Positions 48,421 through 59,879 of a stretch of DNA of 64,000 bases are shown here, piece after piece. Source of the DNA: Anarhynchus alexandrinus (taxonomy: Eukaryota > Chordata > Aves > Charadriiformes > Charadriidae); assembly GCA_008711295.1 (NCBI GenBank), contig VUYV01000118.1, positions 2,618,639 to 2,682,638 on the forward strand, read 5' to 3'. Position numbers and translations under genes: made by a program. Below the pieces are notes generated by a model that was given only the letters and a program-made list of their open reading frames with translations, was not told where the DNA came from and made no database searches. Within the stretch, counting starts at the first letter, position 1. The number at the start of each line of letters is the position of its first letter.

Positions 48421-50347
48421 GAAAATGAGTATTTTATTATTAATAATAAATATTTATTTTATTATTTAGTATTATAATTATTTATTAAGGTCAGCTCTGG
48501 GTTGGGACACGCCAAACCTGCCTTCTTCTGACCTTCACCTCTTGCTTGCAACTATTTTTGCATCAAGCCGCCAGTTTTGACTGAAGTCTTTCCAAACCCA
48601 AGTGTTAGCCTAAATAATGGGACTCGGTGAATCGCTGTCTCCCCTACTACTCTTCTCAAATATTCTTCACTCCGAGCGCACGGGGCACGTGTCTTCGTGG
48701 GAGGAAGGAGGCAGCCCTTGGGTTTGGTGGGGACTCTTGCCTTGAAAGTGCATCAAGGTATTGGTATCTTCTGAGCCACTGACGGCAAGAAAAAGCTGAT
48801 GCGTTGGCTCAACAACTGAGTTACTTCAGTTTCTTCTTCTTAGAAACTGATACGTCATCACTTCAATGATATTATTTATGAGGGGTGTTTTTTTTCCTTA
48901 TTTTTCAAGCATAGAAAAAAAAATGTCTTGCCATGTTTTAGGAACAAAATGAGTATTTTACACACATACCAATAGCTCTCTGGAAAGCACTTAAATTTAC
49001 AAGCTGTTCGTAAATTTACTGACAGTTGGCAACACTGCATCCAACACACAGGAACCCTTTTGGAAAATAGATCTATTGTAAATAATATATATTGCAGCTT
49101 AATCTGAGCGTGCTTTAGCTCAAAGTAGTTTTAACAAATGTGTTACCTAATATATTTTTTAAAAGGCTATTTGACCTGGAAAGATGATTTCAGTATCTGA
49201 AAAGCTATATTAAAAAAAAAAAGTATTATCCACCTCCTCTGAATGTTTCTCAACAGACCTCTTTTGAGGATACCTTTTTCTGATGTTGGAGCGGTTTGAA
49301 TATTTTATGTCTTCTGCTGTGGTAACATGTAACTTAAGTACATAATCCAGTGCTCGTATCCCATACAGATGGAGAATCTTGAACATCATTGAATTCTTGG
49401 AGAATCTTTAACATCAGTGGTAGTTATTTGCATTTCAATCAGAAGACAGATTATATAAAGGGAAAGCATCTGTGCAGATGTGAGTGCTTAGCTGTGTGCG
49501 GTGTTACATGCAGGTTGGATTTGAGGTAGTTTAGGTTTATGTCCATGCTGAGATGGCACTTTATCAAGATAGTAAAAACTTATTTCTGTGATATCTGATA
49601 AAGGGTTGTAATACTTGAGTTAGTGTCTGATAGAGAAAACCTGTTGCTGTTGTCCTATATTCCATATTCCTGTGGTATGTAGTAGCTGAAAAACTAGTCT
49701 AAAAATCACCTAGATGTGAAGATTTTGTAGCAGAAGGAGGTGGCTGTGGGGAAGGGGACAGGATCCTTCCCTGCAAATTGCCTTTTCAATTCCACCCTCC
49801 TCTTGAGTTGGAAAAGCATCCCGTGATTTTTCCCAAAGTGCTGTTGTTTCCAAAAAGTTACTGTTGTTTGGAACAATTCCTTGTCAAGCTCTAAATGCAG
49901 TGTGATATTTATTATTTTTTTATTATCAGACACCTCCACGTATTCATTGCTCAGGAAATACTGTATTGTTCATTTTGAAGGGGGAGAAAAATGGCATTTT
50001 CATCATTATCTTAAGCAAAATGTGGGACAGCACAATAAAGCAACAACACAAACAGTTGCTAAATAGTAGAGACAATCTTTAACAGCTACAAATGCGTATA
50101 ACTGCATCATCCCCCTCACGCTGCCATAGTGCCAACACCGGTGTTGGTTTGACGTGGGCGCTGCCGAGCAGTCCATGCACAAGGATGACGCATGGGGGTG
50201 CCAGCCCAGCCCCGGGCTCTGCGGGGTCAGCCCCGACGCACTCGTGCCTCACAGACAAACGTGGTGTGAGCCGCAGCCTGTAGAGTTCAGAAACTTCATG
50301 CAACTTACCCAGTGTTGTCCAGGGCTTGAATTCAATGGGAGAACTGA
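48421..50347. other. AT-rich noncoding stretch
   Basis: Starts with a 65-base ATT/TTA-rich low-complexity patch (48421-48487). It continues AT-rich to about 50090, then GC rises. No gene. The only frame above 75 codons is chance-like. The patch at 48840-49220 has multiple A/T runs. Confidence 0.5.
49371..49424 (+). repeat. Two imperfect copies of a 28-base unit
   Basis: GGAGAATCTTGAACATCATTG at the first copy and GGAGAATCTTTAACATCAGTG at the second, spaced 28 bases. A small tandem duplication with a few differences. Confidence 0.75.
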
Positions 50348-50760
50348 TGCTGCGAGGGCTGGAGCCCCTCTGCTGGGAGGACAGGCTGGGAGAGCTGGGG
50401 GGGTTCAGAGAAGGCTCTAGGTAGACCTTAGAGCTCCTTCCAGTGCCTAAAGGGGCTCCAGGAGAGCTGGGGAAGGATTTTTTCCAAGGGCATGGAGTGA
50501 TAGGATGAGGGGGAATGGCTTCAAACTGGAAGAGGGGAGATTTAGATGAGATGTTAGGAAGAAATGTTTCCCTGTGAGGGTGGTGAGCCCCTGGCGCAGG
50601 TTGCCCCGAGAAGCTGTGGCTGCCCCATCCCTGGAGGTGTTCAAGGCCAGGTTGGACGGGGCTTGGAGCAACCTGGGCTGGTGGGAGGTGTCCCTGCCCA
50701 GGGCAGGGGGGTGGAACTGGATGGTCTTCAAGGTCCCTTCCAACCTAAACCATTCTGTGA
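50348..50760 (+). mobile_element. CR1 LINE 3' fragment, plus strand
   Basis: Plus-strand CR1 beginning near ATGCTGCGAGGGCTGGAGCC and ending in GTCCCTTCCAACCTAAACC followed by ATTCTGTGA. The reading frame is broken in the first part; later it reads RLPREAVAAPSLEVFKARLD. Same subfamily as the two minus-strand copies at 14.2 and 16.8 kb. A G-run expansion (GGGCAGGGGGGTGG) replaces the GGGTGGCACTGG-type sequence of its relatives. Confidence 0.94.
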
Positions 50761-51179
50761 ACTGCCGTGGATTTCATCAGGAGCTGGATCCATCCAAGGC
50801 TGAATTAAAAACAGAACCTAAACCTGGTGGCTCCCAGGTGTTTACCTTGCGAACAGAAACTGCTGCTCTCACAGGACCGGAGGTGACCGAAGCACCGCCT
50901 GCCCTACACGATGGACAAAGCCCTCCGGCCGCTGGTTACGGCAGCAGTTTTCATCCCGTTTCGCTTGTGCGGTGAAGGGAGCGCAGGCGGGGAGGCCAAC
51001 TCAGCCTCCGCTGCCCCAGCTTGTGTCATTGACCGTCTCCCAGGAGCGGCGAAGCCTCCGCGTCCGAGGAGCAGAGCCGGGGGGGACGGATGCTCTGCAA
51101 GCGAAGTGCAGCCCCCCCGTGCAGCAAAGCAAAGGCCATGCGTGGAAAAGGCTAGGAAACATTATATTGCTTTTGTCTA
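50761..51179. other. Noncoding, GC-rich
   Basis: GC-rich flank (about 50870-51130) with some CpG. No gene recognised. The 133-codon frame starting inside the CR1 runs into it and is a translation artefact. Confidence 0.5.
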
Positions 51180-51425
51180 GCCGTAATGAAAATAAATGAG
51201 GGCTTCAATTTAAAGTAGTTACTAAAAATTTGTTCTTTCCTCTGCCCTAATTCCAAAACTGACGTGCAGCTAATTCGGCAGAGGCGAGCACACTCTTGCT
51301 GTGCCGCGCTACTGTAAACAACGGCCATCTGAGTTTCATTACAATAAGGAAATAAAATAAACACAGGGCCAGAAAACAGTAGTTTGGGCATGGCTCATTA
51401 CAGCACAATGCAGTTAAATTTTTTT
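51180..51425. promoter_or_regulatory. Candidate conserved noncoding element
   Basis: Between two GC-rich segments lies a 240-base AT-rich block. It has TGCCCTAATTCC, CAGCTAATTCGG, TTTCATTACAATAAGG, AAATAAAATAAACAC (forkhead-like) and CATGGCTCATTAC. The abrupt change of base composition and motif clustering suggest a conserved element. Inference from motifs only. Confidence 0.4.
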
Positions 51426-52275
51426 TTCAGTTATTTTTTGTAGAGGCAGTGGGATTGGACAGGGTACGAAGGGGACTCTCTTCGCATTTCTGTCCTGAAC
51501 TTTTCTTCCCCGGTGCGTCCTGGGAAAAAGCAAAGCCCCTCTGCCCCAAACCCCCCCCGAAGCCTTCAAAGAGGGCTGTGAAGCCCTCTTTACCCCGCAC
51601 CCCCCCGCCCCGGGGCTCCTTGCGTTGGCCCCACAGGGGCTCAGGGGAACGGGGCATTTACAACAGGCAGGTGAGAGCGCGGGTGTAGGAGCACGTTACG
51701 GACCGGGCTCTGTGTCGGCTGCTCCCGTGTGCCATGCTCAGGATCAGCTGAGACGGCCAAGGACAAATCACAGCTTTTTTTTTTCTTCCCTTTCTCTTTT
51801 AATAATACCTTGCATTCTGTAAAAGGGAGCCCCTACATGTTTCTTGTATGAAATCTCTTGTGCACAGCAGCTGCTGTCTCCTGCGTTTTGTCGCTCAGCG
51901 GCCCTGAGCGCAGGAGGCTGAGGAGCCATCTCCAAGGCAGCATCTTCACCTGCTTCTGAAGCACCCATGGGCCAAGACGTCTCCGCTGCTGGAGATCTCG
52001 GGCTGTGGTCTGAGCTCTCAGCTCTCCCTTGGGCTGGAGGGGAGGAGGAGGGAGCTCCAAGAGGGAACCTCAGTACTTTTTCTTCTGCTAGATCCCTCCA
52101 CAAGCATTTTCCTTGCAGAGCAGCTGGGACTCCTCTCTGCTCCTCCATACATATTGATGGAGAACTAAACTGGAAATCTACAGGCAAAAGAGCTAACTCT
52201 GTCCAAAGCATTATCCTGCCTTACATACGCGATCTGTAGGTTATCTGTGTATATATACATCCTATATATATACAT
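51426..52275. other. Noncoding, no gene seen
   Basis: Includes C-runs at 51550-51610 and a pyrimidine tract at 51774-51800. Just left of the next CR1 is a short TA-rich microsatellite (52247-52273). The 147-codon minus frame has no domain. Confidence 0.5.
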
Positions 52276-52765
52276 GATCTGGGCCCCTCTCTCCAACACC
52301 TCAATGTCCTTCTTGTAGTGTGTCCAGAGAAGGGCATTGAAGCTGGGGAGGGGTCTGGAGGACACATCTTATGAGGAACGACTGAGGGAATTTGGGGTGT
52401 TCAGCCTGGAGAAGAGGAGGCTGAGGGGAGACCTCATCGCTCTCTACAACTCCCTGAGAGGAGGGTGCGGAGAGGTGGGGGCTGACCTCTTCTCCCTGGT
52501 GACAAGCGATAGGATGAGAGGAAATGGGTTCAAGCTGTGCCAGACGAGGTTTAGATTGGATATTAGGAAACATTTTTTCACGGAAAGGGTTATCAAACAT
52601 TGGCAGAGGCTGCCCAGGGAGGGGGTGGATTTGCCATCCCTGGAGGTGTTTAAAAAAAGGGCAGCGGTGGTACTCGGGGATGTGGTTTGGAAGTGGTTTT
52701 GTCAGGGCAGGGTAATGGTTGGGCTTGGTGATCTTAAAGGTCCCTTCCGACCTCAGTGATTCTCT
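52276..52765 (+). mobile_element. CR1 LINE 3' fragment with internal microinversion, plus strand
   Basis: A plus-strand CR1 with a long open ORF2 tail. Landmarks are [61 protein letters not shown] and [15 protein letters not shown], then the 3' end with GTAATGGTTGGGCTTGGTG. At its 5' side, 52289-52320 is the reverse complement of what CR1 should have there, between normally oriented sequence on both sides. No octamer tail remains (ends in GATTCTCTTTCTC). Nonfunctional fragment. Confidence 0.94.
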
Positions 52766-53210
52766 TTCTCACTGAGTTCTGAGTCGTGTTTCCAGCGCCC
52801 GACCTGAGCTCATCTGTGCTCAAGCTGCATCGATCTGCCTTTCCCTGGATTAGCCCATCGTTAAGTACAGCTCGATGAGAGACTGCTAAGCCAGACTTCC
52901 CAAGGCAAAAGCACTGCTGCCGTTGGGTGGATTGAGCCCTCTCCTTATCTGGCACCACGGCAGGATTTTCTGCTGGCGCTCTGCTCTTGCCGGTCTGTTT
53001 GCAGGTGTGTGGGCGTTCGGGGACTGCTGGTTATCGCTACGTGCCGTTCTCTAACTCATTAGAAACTTTTCTTACTGCCAAGGCTACCCAGGGGGAGAAA
53101 CATGCTGCTTGAAGATACTTAGAGCAGAATAAAAAGTGGATAATTTTAGCACGGGGGAAAGACCTGCTGTGACAGATGCAGCCTCAGGCATAAGGATGAG
53201 CCGAGAAGGA
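52766..53210. other. Noncoding, no gene seen
   Basis: Unremarkable single-copy-looking sequence between two CR1 pieces. Confidence 0.5.
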
Positions 53211-53212
53211 AT

Positions 53213-53252
53213 TCATAGAATGAATCATAGAATGGTTTAGGTTGGAAAGGAG
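53213..53252 (-). mobile_element. CR1 LINE extreme 3' tail, minus strand
   Basis: Only about 40 bases: two tail units (ATAGAATGAATCATAGAATG) and the start of the 3' untranslated region GGTTTAGGTTGGAAAGGAGC. After this the sequence is unrelated. A very short, early-terminated insertion. Confidence 0.85.
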
Positions 53253-54790
53253 CATTCGCGCCGGTCCGGCTGATGTTGGCTCACCCAAGGGCAGAGGATG
53301 GGAGCAGCGCCGTTGGCTGTGCCCGAATGGGGCGGGCTGAGAGGCAGAGTCCTCCAACCCATCCCCACGACTCTTCCTCGACACGGACACACGTAAACCA
53401 CCAGCATCTCTCTTTGTCCAGCATTTTAAATAAATGCACACAAGGAAAATGTTTCATGACACATTTTGCTCCTTCTTTTTCAATCTACTCCAGTGGTATT
53501 AATTCTACCTCAAGACCCTGATTCATTATAATGCTGTTTAGGAAAAAAAAAAGGTATTCCTGATATTTTCCAAGTTTTCGTAAAAGTTTTCTTCATAATT
53601 CTTCTTTTGAGTGAGGTTTTCCCCTAGATTCTATGTTTAATGCAAGAAAACATTACTTGAACCTTGAATATGAGAGAGGATTTACTTGTGTAAAATGGCA
53701 TTAAATATTTTACTGGCTTGGGGGTATAATTAGAATACATGACATCCCTTGAGTCATAAATTCAAATCCCTGTTAGGTAACCTGTTACTTTTTATTTGTC
53801 AGAAATACAAAAGAAAATTGAGTGCTGTTTACAATGACTTGGGTGTTTTCTGAATAAATTTTAAAAGAAAATTCAGCCTCTGATCCTCTCGAGGGCCAAG
53901 TGCTCCCAGTTCCCAGGGATGCCAAAGGGCTCTGTCCCCCACAGCTTTCAGGTCTTAAGTTAACACTGTGATTTTAAACAATTATCAATAAGATAAATGA
54001 TAATTTGGATGGCCGTGCAGTCAACACAGGAAGAAAAATAAAATCTCCACTGAAAACCCCTAAAAGTCCAGAGACGTTATGAGACCAGCTTGAAAACCAT
54101 TTTAGAGCCTAAAATCTTATTTGCACCTTTGAATCAACCATTTTATTGCATAGAAATAGAAATAAGCCTTTCCTCTTTTAGAGCAGTGGGGTCGGTTCTT
54201 TGAAAAGTCGTAAAAACCCATCGACTTGTGGGACATCACAGCGACGGGTGAGGCTGAAAAGCAACGGCGTAAAAAGCATTTGAGAGCGACAAATTTGAGA
54301 CAAACAAACCAAAACTGAATGCAACGTTGGAACACGTGTCCTGGAATCAGCATTAAAATTAATCTACGGAAGCAGTCACCCTTCCATAAAAGAAAAAAAG
54401 GCGGCTTTTTTTCTGCTGCAGGGGTTTATAAACGATGAGTGTGACTTTAAACAAATGTCTGAGTATTATGATGCTGAACGCTGCCCTCCGTCTGTGAGCA
54501 GGCCCCACTTTATGACTTTGAAGGCTTTTTTTTTGAAGAATGTCCTGCATGTTGCGAAGAAAAAAAAGAAATTAAATAAAAAGCAGTGAGATTTGGGAAG
54601 GCGGCATACTGGGAGAATTGTAAACCCAGTTTGTAAAACGGGGTTAGATAAAACCAGAAATTAAAGGTGCCTCTATTGCCTCCCATCTAGTTAGAGCTGG
54701 AATCTCTCCTCAGTGATAACACAACACGTGGGGTGCCGTAAGTTTGAATTTGCAGCAGAAAGGGATAAACGCCCTTTAGGGCAGAGGGGA
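53253..54790. other. Noncoding, AT-rich
   Basis: AT-rich, CpG-poor sequence from about 53400 to 54700. No gene, and no repeat recognised. The part at 53690-53880 looks like it could be conserved (GGGTATAATTAGAATACATG and flanks), without distinctive paired motifs. Confidence 0.5.
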
Positions 54791-55450
54791 GAGGACGTGC
54801 ACCAGTGTCCCCCAGCGCTGGCGTGAGCGTGTCCCCTTCGGGCAGCGGGCTCAAACCACGTGGGGCCAAAGCGAAGCAGAGCCCTCGCTTCCCAGCGCTC
54901 CTACACTTTTCCTCTCCAACAAAGTTTAGGAATTTCCCAGACTTGCTCGTCCCAGCAGGATGCTATTCCCAGCGGGTGGCGGGGAGACCAGAGCCGGACC
55001 AGGGCAAAGCGGCTCTAAGCTCTTCCCGCCCGCCGCTCCGTCCGACGCCACCGCGTGCCCCGTGGGGCGGCCGCAGAAAATCGCAAGCCCCGCCGGCGTG
55101 AAAATTGCCTTTTCCACAGCGATTCGCTCGCGGCCTTCGCTTCTTCGCGCGGCGCCGGCGCGTGACCCCCCGGCTGCAGCCGCTCAGCCGGCGCTCCGAC
55201 ACCGACGCTCCGACACCGGCGCTGGCACGGCGAGCTGGCCCCGGCTCAGGGCGACGGCTGGAGGGGCCAGTTGGCAGCCGGCGTGCGCCAGGAAGGTGAG
55301 AGCCAAATCTCCCTCGGGTTCTCCCCCCCGCCTAAACCTGGAGTCACGCCGTGGCACGGCCCCCGGCCGTGGTGGGGGCCCCCCGGCTCCACGCCGGCCC
55401 GCGGGGGATGCTGGTGTGGGAGAAGCGGGTGGGAAGTGTCTCCCGGCAAA
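54791..55450 (+). promoter_or_regulatory. CpG island, candidate promoter and first exon
   Basis: The densest CpG region of the window, strongest at 54970-55300. It includes GCGCGGCGCCGGCGCGTGAC and a 12-base unit (GCTCCGACACCG) present twice in tandem near 55193-55216. No TATA box is evident. A consensus splice donor, GGAAG|GTGAGAG, lies at 55295/55296, so a plus-strand first exon could end there. The 182-codon frame from 54960 runs through the donor, is alanine/proline/arginine-rich, and is probably a GC artefact. Conserved-looking sequence follows on the right. The transcript could be coding or noncoding. Confidence 0.55.
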
Positions 55451-55980
55451 TACATCCCTCCAGTTTCAGCCTCATCCTCTCAAAGTGAGGAGGAGGAGGA
55501 GGAGATAGCAAAGGAAGGGGATGGAGAAGTCCTTCCTGGCGGGACAGGGCCATGAAAGAGTTAATGGCTGTTGTTGTGAGCTGCTGTTGTGTTTTCCTGC
55601 GCATTCTATTCATAAGGAGCACCTTGAGACAACAGATCCAATCTGTCCTCATCTCTTTCACCCCCTTTTCCAGAAAAGAAAAAAAATTAGAGCGCTTTTA
55701 CCACTGTTTGCTTTTCCAGTTTCTTTAATTTGGGTAATTGCTTAGTCAATTCTCAAAAATATATTTTCTGTCTTAAAAAAACAGCAGAAAATGACAGATC
55801 ACCTTCCTTTCCATCCCAGCTTTGGCATGTAGGTCCCGGATTGTGCATTCTCTCTGCGGCGCCACACCACCCTCCCCTACTTAATTAATTTCCCTTCGTT
55901 TGTGCAGCCTTGACTTAAAGAGACAGTGTCCCATTTTGATGGTTGGGCTTTGGCGAGATTTCAAAAGTGGCACTTCTTAA
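55451..55980. promoter_or_regulatory. Candidate conserved block next to the CpG island
   Basis: Low-repeat sequence with AGAGTTAATGGCTGTTGTTG near 55558, CTATTCATAAGGAGCACC near 55606, AATTTGGGTAATTGC near 55727 and CTTAATTAATTTCCC at 55880-55894. Homeodomain-type words and the position beside a CpG island fit a proximal enhancer or promoter extension. Function is inferred. Confidence 0.4.
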
Positions 55981-56022
55981 ATCTTTCTTTTTTTCTTTTT
56001 TCCTTTTTTTTTTCTTTTTAAC
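55981..56022 (+). repeat. Pyrimidine tract
   Basis: About 40 bases of T with scattered C (plus a few A at the edges), ending before AACCTTCCCAG. It resembles an extended splice-acceptor tract (CCCAG at about 56026-56030), but the sequence beyond is not clearly exonic. Confidence 0.8.
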
Positions 56023-57369
56023 CTTCCCAGCGTGCTGTATGGCAAAGAGTTGGCATTTTTAAATTCCCACCACTCCCGCTCCTTCTCCCCCTTTCCCTGT
56101 CTCCCTGTTCTCTCTCGCACCCAAGGTCCGGATCAGGCTATTTGGCGAGAGGAGGCTGCATGGGACCTCACTTCTTGACTGTGGCTGGGAAAGGGCACCA
56201 CGGTTTGGGCTGATCATGCTCTCAAGTGCTTGAACGTCCAAGAGCCACAGAAGCCTACTGGAGCCGGCTCTTCCTGGGACGCTGCAGATGGTCAAAGGCT
56301 GTTTTTCCTTCACGTCAGCACAGTTGTACCAGGCTCCTGTGTTCGTGACCTCTGCCATCATCAGTGATAGCAAAGGCTTTGATCCAAACACCCCGAAGCA
56401 GAAGCACATTTGACTCTTGGAGCAAGGCTTGTGCTTGGGTTGGCCAAGGCGCTCAGGTTTAGAGCCCGTTATTTTGGTTCCGTGTGAAGGTAATGTTATT
56501 CTATCTCACATCTTTCATTCCAGATTCAGGATTAAGACTTTTCCTCACCTTTGTTCCATTTCACTCCTGAAAGGGAAGAACACACCAGGAGGACCAGTTT
56601 TCAAATTACTTTCTAAAAAATCAGATTTATTATACGTTTTCATTCGTTGTCCCCTTTTTCTTTTTCAAAAGCTCGCTGTGTGCTCGGGGGGTTGTCAGTC
56701 TCGGGCAGGGCTGCCGCTGCTGAGCAGCGTCTCGCAAAGGCACGTTTCCTATTTGTCAACAAGTTGCAGGCTCAGTTCTAAATCGTTCTCATTCTTTGGG
56801 TCTTCCCTCCCCCCTGAACCTTGCAGTGCCTCCCGGCTCCTCGCAGGGAGCTCCTGCCCCGTCCCCACGGGACGCGCGGCTCTGCCCACCTTTGCTCTCC
56901 CTCCCTTCAGCAGTGCTGCCTAAGGCTGAGGGTTTGGGGTTTTTTTGTGAATTTAAAAGCTAAACAGGGATCTGAGAGTACTAAGATAGGAAATACCACC
57001 AGGAATTGAGAAGACTGGCTCCAAGCTTTTCCATGTGTCCTGCAAACCTCGGTAAAATGGACGTTACCACAGCTCCAAGTTCTATTTTGCACCTCCTACA
57101 AAGATTTGAGGAAAGGCTCCCACCAGCTTTGATGGGCTCTCAAATCACCGAGCAGCCTGCTTGGTTTGCTGCAGTTGGAAGCAGAAGTGCCAAAGGATAT
57201 CAGATTTTGCTGCTCCTGTGCTTTTTCTCTCTGGAGGCACTGGGTAGCCTGATCTCACAGGAGAGAGATAGTTGAGTTTTCAGACCTCTGAGGTTTTTAC
57301 CATTTGGATAAGCATCAGACTTATCTGAAGTGAACTGAAACGCCATGTGGCTTGAGGAGGACTCTTTAA
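56023..57369. other. Noncoding, no clear gene
   Basis: Frames of 116 (minus) and 168 (plus) codons have no recognisable domain. The plus frame at 56417-56923 is serine/leucine/proline-rich with no splice bounds. No repeat recognised. Confidence 0.45.
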
Positions 57370-57666
57370 GGACAAGCTGATGTTTCTTTTTTTCAAGCTC
57401 AATCAAGAGAACCTGCTGAGACCAAAAACCTTTTCTACTCTCCATGCACGGATCCTCAAGAACTCAGAGATGCCTTCCAGCACCACGTCCAGCTGTCCCA
57501 AGCTTCTAGGAAGCTCAGGGATGAAGGCTCCCCTGGACAAATGGACACTGTAACTGCACTGTACGGGCTCTCAGAGGGCCAGGGAGACCAGGGACAAGTG
57601 TCTGCAAACTCCCACCTCCCATTTTCGGCAGAACAGACCATCTGCTTAAAAGAGCAAAAGTTGTGA
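57370..57666 (+). other. Protein-like open segment, possible exon or retroelement relic
   Basis: A 98-codon plus-strand phase open from 57370 to a TGA at 57664-57666. From 57400 it has a balanced, polar composition (REPAETKNLFYSPCTDPQEL, RDAFQHHVQLSQASRKLRDE). A pyrimidine tract ending in AAG at 57397 could be an acceptor, although CAG would be usual. A minus-strand frame also overlaps. It matches no family I recognise. It could be a terminal coding exon, a degraded retroelement or chance. Confidence 0.2.
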
Positions 57667-59879
57667 GGGGTCAAGCCTGGTGCCCAATGCTCACAACCCC
57701 ACTAAATTCAATCAAGCAAAATAGTCTCTAGTCAGAACTTATCTCCTCCTGAAATAAAACATACGGTAGAAGAAGAAACAAATTGCTTGACACCTCATTA
57801 GCAATTGTAAGCAGACTCCATTTTCACTCCAGGGTCTCATTGGAGTGATTTGTGAGGCAGCTTTTCCCTACCTCTGCCTATCCCCTTAATGGCCCGCATT
57901 TTGAAGGAGTTGGAGGCAACACAAGAACAACAGTGATTATTTGTGTTCTTCTGGGACGCCCGTCCCGCTGTCTGCTGCTGGAGTGCCCCTCTACCTGGTG
58001 TTGTTTCTGGAACCTGAAGCCCGTTTCACGTTGCTTCTGTGCATGTGTGTGGCTGATTGTTAGGAGGACACAGTTGGCCTGGAGTGAGATAACCAAAGCT
58101 CGTATGTCCTCTCAGAGCTAAAATGTCGATTAAAGTTAACCAGCTGACTGGATGCTGGATGGAAGAGATGCACTACGAAGCACAAATTGTGTGGGTGTCG
58201 GGTGAATGTTGTTGCTTCAGGGCTTGAGAAGAGTTATTGGCTGACTGTGTTCTCATGCTACAGAAGAGCGCAGCCCAAAAAGATGAAAGCAAAGGAATAA
58301 AACCCCCTCCTATAATGATCAATTTGTTCGTTCTTAATTAAATGTCCAGCCTCATCGCAGTTTGATCCCACCACGCTTCCTCTACAGTTTTGCCTTCTCA
58401 TCTTGGCTTGAAAAGCAATTTAATTTCAATTTCAAGACCTTTTTGTTCTTGTTTTTTTCTTCTAAATCCACCATCCACCCACCCACCACAGCAGGACATG
58501 TCTCTCAGGAAACCGGTTCCACGCTCGGTAATAATTTTTGAAATGTAAGCACATCAAAAAGGACTTTGACAAACACAGTGAGACTTTTGAGGGAACCGTT
58601 TGTTGTTGTGTTGGGTTTTTTTTTTCGGTCCGCGTGCCCATTTTTCAAATCCACACACACAAACAGATAACTTATCTGGAACAGCAGCAGCAATGAGCCC
58701 TCAGAAATGAGCCGGAGGGCAGTGATTTGGAAGCCCAGCCCCGAGGGGACATTCCTGCTGTAAGGCAGCAGTCTAGGGGAGAGATTGCAATTGTTTCTGG
58801 GATTTAAGATTTTTCTCAATTGCCAGGTAGCTGCCCTGCCAGGGAAAGGAAATATGTTACTGTGTACTTTTGTCTTGATTTGACTTAGAAGTGGACAGGA
58901 AGAAACCAGGACTAAAAAAAGAGAGAGAAAAAAAATATCTCATTTGTCTTCTAGTCTTGTCGTCTTCTTTCTTTGAAGTCTCATTTTAAATTTTAAAATA
59001 CCATCTTAAAACAAAAAATTTAAAAAAAAATCCTCTACTTCCTACACCAGAAAATAAAAAAGGTGTTTTTCTTATTAGAGCAGATACTGGTGATCTGTCC
59101 GTTAAACAATACCTTAGTCCTGCAAACAAAAATCGCTGAAATCAGTGATTGTGATTACAGGTCACCATTCTAATGGAGCCGTCAACTGTAACGCTCAAGC
59201 CGGGATCGCATTGCTCTTCTTTAGTTGTTTGTAGGTTTCTTTTTCAGCAATGCATCCCGAGATTCTTCCCCAATAATTTAATATTTTTTTTTCATTTCAT
59301 GTTATGGGATTTAATTCTTCCTCTCATGAAAATATTCAAATGTTAGGCCGTTTAGCCTTGCAAATAGGAATGAATTTTCACCGTTAAGAAAAAAATCCCT
59401 AGAAAAACCAGATAACCACCTATCTGTTTGAATTCCTTTTCCCTCGTTCCTTTCATGTAACAATATTTCATCTTGGCTGAGTTCAGCCGTTTATCACCGA
59501 CAGGCTGAGCCGCGCTCCGCAGAGCCCTCGCTCTCCCCGCTGACCATGGAATAACCACAGATAACTGTTTCAGAGCAGACTCCTAACATCTAGCCAGCTA
59601 AAAATATGATGGAGCCTCTCTCACCTGTGCAAGGGGGGCTGAAATTAAAATGATATCTGACGAAATTCTGTGTGAGAGGGGGGAAAAAATGTTGCTATCA
59701 ATTTTCCTTAACTTTTTTTTTAATGGAAGAGGAGAGTGCAATCGGTTCTGATAAAAGGGATATTGTATGACTACGAGGCGAAGGGAGGGCAGCTTTGAGC
59801 CGAGTGAACAGCTACGCGAAGGCTGGTACAGTAGCAAAACCAGCAATGCCATGAATATATTACCCAGGGATCTAAGGCA
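57667..59879. other. Noncoding, AT-rich right half
   Basis: No gene. A/T runs are frequent at 58900-59060. The part at 58280-58500 ends in a CCACCCACCCACC-like patch near 58471. No transposon recognised. Confidence 0.5.

Noticed and set aside
54960..55508. 182-codon plus-strand frame in the CpG island
   Set aside because: It is rich in Ala/Pro/Arg/Gly, has shadow frames on both strands, runs through a good splice donor, and ends in an arginine run from a GGA-like repeat. These are all signs of a stop-poor GC artefact.
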